Shown piece by piece: positions 6,119 to 9,029 of a stretch of DNA of 9,029 nucleotides. A program made the translations under genes and the position numbers. The notes beneath the pieces are model-generated. The model had not been told where the DNA came from and made no database searches. It saw only the letters and a program-made list of their open reading frames with translations. This DNA comes from Nitrospirota bacterium (GTDB lineage: Bacteria; Nitrospirota; Thermodesulfovibrionia; Thermodesulfovibrionales; JdFR-88). The stretch spans positions 1 through 9,029 of the forward strand of contig JAJYJB010000087.1 in the NCBI GenBank assembly GCA_021789735.1, read 5' to 3'. Each line of letters begins with the position of its first letter. Position 1 is the stretch's first letter.

Positions 6119-8650
6119 ATGGATAAATCCGGCAAGAGCCGAAGCCCTGTTTATTCATTTTCCCCGGCTGAAGTCGAGGGAGGCGGCCTCCTTGCCGAGC
6201 TTGCACTGGATATGCGATGGTCCTGGAACCATGCAGCCGACGAGGTCTGGGAAAAACTCGATCCCGCACTATGGGAGCTGACCCATAATCCGTGGGTTGT
6301 CCTCCAGTCCGTAAGTCGCGACCGGATGGAGAGCGTACTGGCGGACGCCGAATTCAGAAAAAAACTGGATGAGCTTGTCAAAGCGAGGCGGCAGGCGGCT
6401 GAATCACCCGCGTGGTTTCAGCTGTCTCAACCCGGCCCGCCGCTCAGGACGATCGCCTATTTCAGCATGGAGTTCATGTTGAGCGAGGCGCTTCCAATCT
6501 ATTCGGGAGGGCTGGGGAATGTCGCGGGCGATCAGCTTAAGGCCGCAAGCGACCTTGGGGTGCCGGTTGTCGGGATTGGCCTGCTCTATCAGCAGGGCTA
6601 CTTTCGCCAGATAATCGATCGGACCGGCGCCCAGCAGGCCCTGTTCCCTTATAATGATCCCGGTCAACTGCCCATCACGCTGTTGAGGGGAGCCAACGGA
6701 GAATTGTTGAGAATCGAAATCGTGATGCCCGGCTACTCCCTCTGGCTCCGCGCCTGGCAGGTGGACGTAGGCAGGGCCAAACTGTACCTTCTCGACAGCA
6801 ATGATGCGGTCAATTTCCCCGCCAGAAGGGGTATTACAAGCGAACTTTACGGCGGCGGCCCGGAACTCCGCCTCCAGCAGGAAATGGTGCTTGGCTTGGG
6901 CGGATGGCGGCTTCTTCAGCAACTGGGAATATCTCCGGAGGTCTGCCATCTGAATGAGGGCCATGCGGCCCTGGCCGTCCTGGAGCGGGCAAGATCTTTC
7001 ATCGACAGCACAGGCGAACCATTCGAAGCGGCGCTGACGGCCACAAGGGCAGGGAACATTTTCACTACGCATACGCCGGTCGCCGCAGGCTTCGACCGCT
7101 TTTCTCCCGCGCTCATGGAACAATACCTGGGCTGGTATGCGGAGAAAAGACTTGGCATCCCCGTCCGCGATCTGCTTGCTCTGGGCCGCGAGAATCCCGG
7201 GGACGACTCCGAGCCGTTCAACATGGCGTACCTCGCGGTGCGGGGCAGCGGAGCGGTCAACGGCGTTAGCTGTCTCCACGGAAGCGTGAGCCGCCGTATC
7301 TTCGCGAACCTGTTTCCGCAATGGCCAGAAGAGGAAATACCGGTCGGATACGTTACGAACGGGGTGCATATGCCGTCATGGGATTCTGAACAGGCCGATG
7401 AACTCTGGACCCGGAGCTGCGGGAAAGATCGATGGCTGGGAGCGGTCGAAACACTTGAAGAAAACATCCGTAAACTGTCTGATCCGATGCTCTGGGAGTG
7501 CCGCTGCTCCGCCCGCGAATCCCTCGTGGATTTTATTCGCAAGCGGCTTTCCCTTCAACTGGCGGCCTCGGGTTCGTCCGCCGCGGAAATCGCACGCGCA
7601 AAGTCCATCTTCGATTCCAATACTCTTACGATGGGCTTTGCGAGGCGCTTTGCAGTTTACAAAAGACCGAACCTTTTGCTCAGCGATCCGCAACGGCTGG
7701 CGCGGCTGCTCATCGACCCCCACAGGCCTGTTCAGCTCATTATCGCAGGCAAAGCCCATCCATCAGACCAGGAGGGGCAGTCAATGATTTGGCAGTGGAC
7801 GAATTTTATCCAAAGTTGCAATGTCCCCGGGCGCGTAGTCTTTCTGAGCGACCACGACATGCTTCTGACCGAGCAGATGGTCCACGGAGTCGATCTATGG
7901 ATCAATACGCCGCGCCGCCCATGGGAGGCGAGCGGAACCAGCGGCATGAAGGTGTTGGTCAACGGAGGGCTGAACATCTCGGAACTCGACGGATGGTGGG
8001 CGGAGGCATATTCTCCGGAGGTAGGCTGGGCCATAGGAGACAGAAGGGAGCACGGTGACGATCCGGCGTGGGATGCAGCCGAGGCGGAGGAGCTTTATTC
8101 GGTACTCGAAAAAAGCGTGATACCGGAATTTTACCGGAGAGACGAGCATGGGATCCCAACGGCCTGGGTGGCGCGCATCCGCGAGAGCATGGCAAGACTG
8201 ACACCTCAGTTCTCCGCCACCCGCACAGTAAAAGAATACACCAATGACTACTATCTCCCCGCTTCGAGGGCCTATAAAAAACGCACCGCCCAGCAATGTG
8301 CGGAAGCAAAGAATATCCTTGAGTGGAAGCGCCTGATCGACCAGAAGTGGGCCAACCTCCGGTTCGGCGAGGTCACTGTTGAGAACCAATCCGGGGTGTA
8401 CCTGTTCAAGGTCCAGGTTTATCTGAACGGCCTTGATCCATGCAGGGTAAGCGTGGAGCTTTACGCGGACCAGATATCGATACAACGGCTTGTAAAAGGC
8501 CCGCAGCTTGTGGGCGCCGAGAACGGATATGTGTATACAGGAACAGTTCCGGCAACCAGGCCCGCCTCTGAGTATACTGCGAGAATAATACCCTGCTACC
8601 CCGGCGTCGCGGTGCCGCTTGAATCGGCGAAGATCCTTTGGCAGAAATAA
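6119..8650 (+). CDS. glgP: Alpha-glucan (glycogen/maltodextrin) phosphorylase, GT35, short bacterial type with DUF3417 N-terminus
   Basis: This cytoplasmic enzyme phosphorolyses alpha-1,4-glucans at the non-reducing end, releasing glucose-1-phosphate, with pyridoxal phosphate as cofactor. The protein is 843 residues from the ATG; an in-frame TTG at 6113 would add two. The N-terminus (about 12-95, with LALDMRWSWNHAADEVW) is the DUF3417 region. Catalytic-domain blocks follow in order: AYFSMEF (from 113), GGLGNVAGDQLKAASDLG (from 130), HLNEGHAAL (277-285), THTPVAAGFDRF (from 317), VTNGVH (412-417), YKRP (514-517), GKAHP (544-548) and EASGTSGMK, whose Lys611 is the predicted PLP Schiff-base residue. 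The C-terminal segment (ELYAD, GYVYTGTVPA, ILWQK) is typical of this 'more_P_ylases' branch. All key blocks are present, so it should be active. Neither start has a Shine-Dalgarno site. The exact glucan preference (glycogen or maltodextrin) cannot be read from sequence. Confidence 0.95.
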   Translation: MDKSGKSRSPVYSFSPAEVEGGGLLAELALDMRWSWNHAADEVWEKLDPALWELTHNPWVVLQSVSRDRMESVLADAEFRKKLDELVKARRQAAESPAWFQLSQPGPPLRTIAYFSMEFMLSEALPIYSGGLGNVAGDQLKAASDLGVPVVGIGLLYQQGYFRQIIDRTGAQQALFPYNDPGQLPITLLRGANGELLRIEIVMPGYSLWLRAWQVDVGRAKLYLLDSNDAVNFPARRGITSELYGGGPELRLQQEMVLGLGGWRLLQQLGISPEVCHLNEGHAALAVLERARSFIDSTGEPFEAALTATRAGNIFTTHTPVAAGFDRFSPALMEQYLGWYAEKRLGIPVRDLLALGRENPGDDSEPFNMAYLAVRGSGAVNGVSCLHGSVSRRIFANLFPQWPEEEIPVGYVTNGVHMPSWDSEQADELWTRSCGKDRWLGAVETLEENIRKLSDPMLWECRCSARESLVDFIRKRLSLQLAASGSSAAEIARAKSIFDSNTLTMGFARRFAVYKRPNLLLSDPQRLARLLIDPHRPVQLIIAGKAHPSDQEGQSMIWQWTNFIQSCNVPGRVVFLSDHDMLLTEQMVHGVDLWINTPRRPWEASGTSGMKVLVNGGLNISELDGWWAEAYSPEVGWAIGDRREHGDDPAWDAAEAEELYSVLEKSVIPEFYRRDEHGIPTAWVARIRESMARLTPQFSATRTVKEYTNDYYLPASRAYKKRTAQQCAEAKNILEWKRLIDQKWANLRFGEVTVENQSGVYLFKVQVYLNGLDPCRVSVELYADQISIQRLVKGPQLVGAENGYVYTGTVPATRPASEYTARIIPCYPGVAVPLESAKILWQK

Positions 8651-8685
8651 AAAAGGCCAATGCCACCGTCAAGGTGCCTTTTTTT
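8649..8685 (+). terminator. Imperfect intrinsic terminator after glgP
   Basis: AAAAAAGG (8649-8656) pairs with CCTTTTTT (8677-8684). Inside it CACC (8664-8667) pairs with GGTG (8673-8676) around a GTCAA loop, leaving a 7-nt bulge on the left arm. The run of seven T residues (8679-8685) follows directly. The stem begins within the glgP stop codon. The A/T symmetry could also allow some termination from the opposite direction. Confidence 0.55.
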
Positions 8686-8720
8686 GAAACGCGCTTTGGA
8701 TTTTCCGCATGCTTTGGTTG

Positions 8721-8749
8721 TTGCCTTTTAACAGACCTTTATCTAAGAT
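8721..8749 (+). promoter_or_regulatory. Candidate sigma-70-type promoter of the STAS gene
   Basis: TTGCCT (8721-8726) and TAAGAT (8744-8749) are separated by 17 bp, each matching consensus at 4 of 6 positions. Transcription would start near 8756, about 19 nt before the ATG. Its position after the glgP terminator supports independent transcription of the STAS gene. Confidence 0.35.
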
Positions 8750-8774
8750 TTTATTAGCAACCGCAGGAGAGGCC

Positions 8775-9029
8775 ATGGAAATAGCTGCCCACAAGGGAAA
8801 AAATGCTTTGGTTATTTCGGCGCAAGGCAGGATTGACGCCATTACAGCGCCCGAGTTTGAAAATCGTCTGTCTGATTTCATATCCAGTGGAGAGAATATT
8901 TTTATCATCAATTTCGCCCATCTCGAATATATAAGCAGCGCCGGCCTCAGGAGCATTCTTGCAACCGCCAAAAAATTTTGGTTCTTTCGCAAAAAAGTTG
9001 AAACAAGTATGAAAAGCAATTCAAAAGGC
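8775..9029 (+). CDS. STAS-domain anti-sigma-factor antagonist (SpoIIAA/RsbV type), partial at the right edge
   Basis: The open frame runs from an ATG with AGGAG at 8765-8769 to the window edge (85 codons visible, no stop). Residues 1-67 match a STAS domain: a first strand (ALVISAQGRIDA), T-A-P-E-F-E-N-R-L helix, the strand NIFIINFAHLEYI, and the phosphorylation-site motif SSAGLR (54-59) followed by SILATAKK. The conserved phosphoacceptor Ser is within S54-S55. Such proteins bind anti-sigma kinases in their unphosphorylated form and release a sigma factor or other output. From residue 68 on the sequence (FWFFRKKVETSMKSNSKG) no longer looks like STAS, where a strand and the last helix are expected. 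This may be a frameshift, a divergent end, or a sequence-end artefact. A cognate kinase or phosphatase, if adjacent, would lie beyond the window. Confidence 0.85.
   Translation, partial: MEIAAHKGKNALVISAQGRIDAITAPEFENRLSDFISSGENIFIINFAHLEYISSAGLRSILATAKKFWFFRKKVETSMKSNSKG

Noticed and set aside
6404..7369. A 321-codon minus-strand frame opposite glgP
   Set aside because: It lies wholly within the strongly conserved phosphorylase gene, is Arg/Gln/His-rich and has no recognisable domain.
8669..9019. A 116-codon minus-strand frame at the right edge
   Set aside because: It is antisense to the STAS gene, which has a good ribosome binding site and a clear domain.

Overview
This 9 kb window looks like ordinary chromosome of a Gram-negative bacterium. 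It carries a signal-peptide-bearing DUF4197 protein, a 1199-residue AsmA-like DUF748 envelope protein with an OmpA-like C-terminus, and short, GC-rich, tightly spaced genes with strong Shine-Dalgarno sites. The gene mix would fit Desulfobacterota, Nitrospirota or a related lineage, but that is inference from gene content. No marker gene settles the taxonomy.

Layout. Positions 2-88 hold the last 28 codons of a transposase that resembles the ISL3/IS204 family, so an insertion sequence ends at the left edge. Next come three closely spaced plus-strand genes, probably one operon (134-2046, gaps of 24 and 23 nt). They are a small tail-anchored DUF883/YqjD-like protein, a membrane protein that appears to fuse a YqjE/Holin-X-like domain to a DUF3618-like domain, and an exported DUF4197 protein. 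Convergent to them on the minus strand is the large DUF748 gene (2194-5793). A divergent regulatory region (5794-6118) separates it from a plus-strand alpha-glucan phosphorylase of the short bacterial GT35 type (6119-8650). An imperfect intrinsic terminator follows, then the start of a STAS-domain anti-sigma-factor antagonist gene (8775 onward) that runs off the right edge.

How the parts relate. The left half, including the DUF748 gene, concerns the cell envelope: inner-membrane stress-type small proteins, a secreted protein, and an AsmA-like periplasmic protein. The right half is storage-glucan breakdown (GlgP releasing glucose-1-phosphate) followed by a regulator of the partner-switching type. 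No functional link between the halves can be shown from sequence.

The points most worth a second look are the Holin-X/DUF3618 fusion, the predicted leaderless glgP transcript (an extended -10 exactly placed so that the ATG is +1), a perfect 14-bp palindrome in the divergent promoter region, the OmpA-like fold of the DUF748 protein apparently split by about 80 residues, and the abnormal sequence that replaces the second half of the STAS domain near the window edge. I found no CRISPR, tRNA, rRNA, phage module or clear new defence system.
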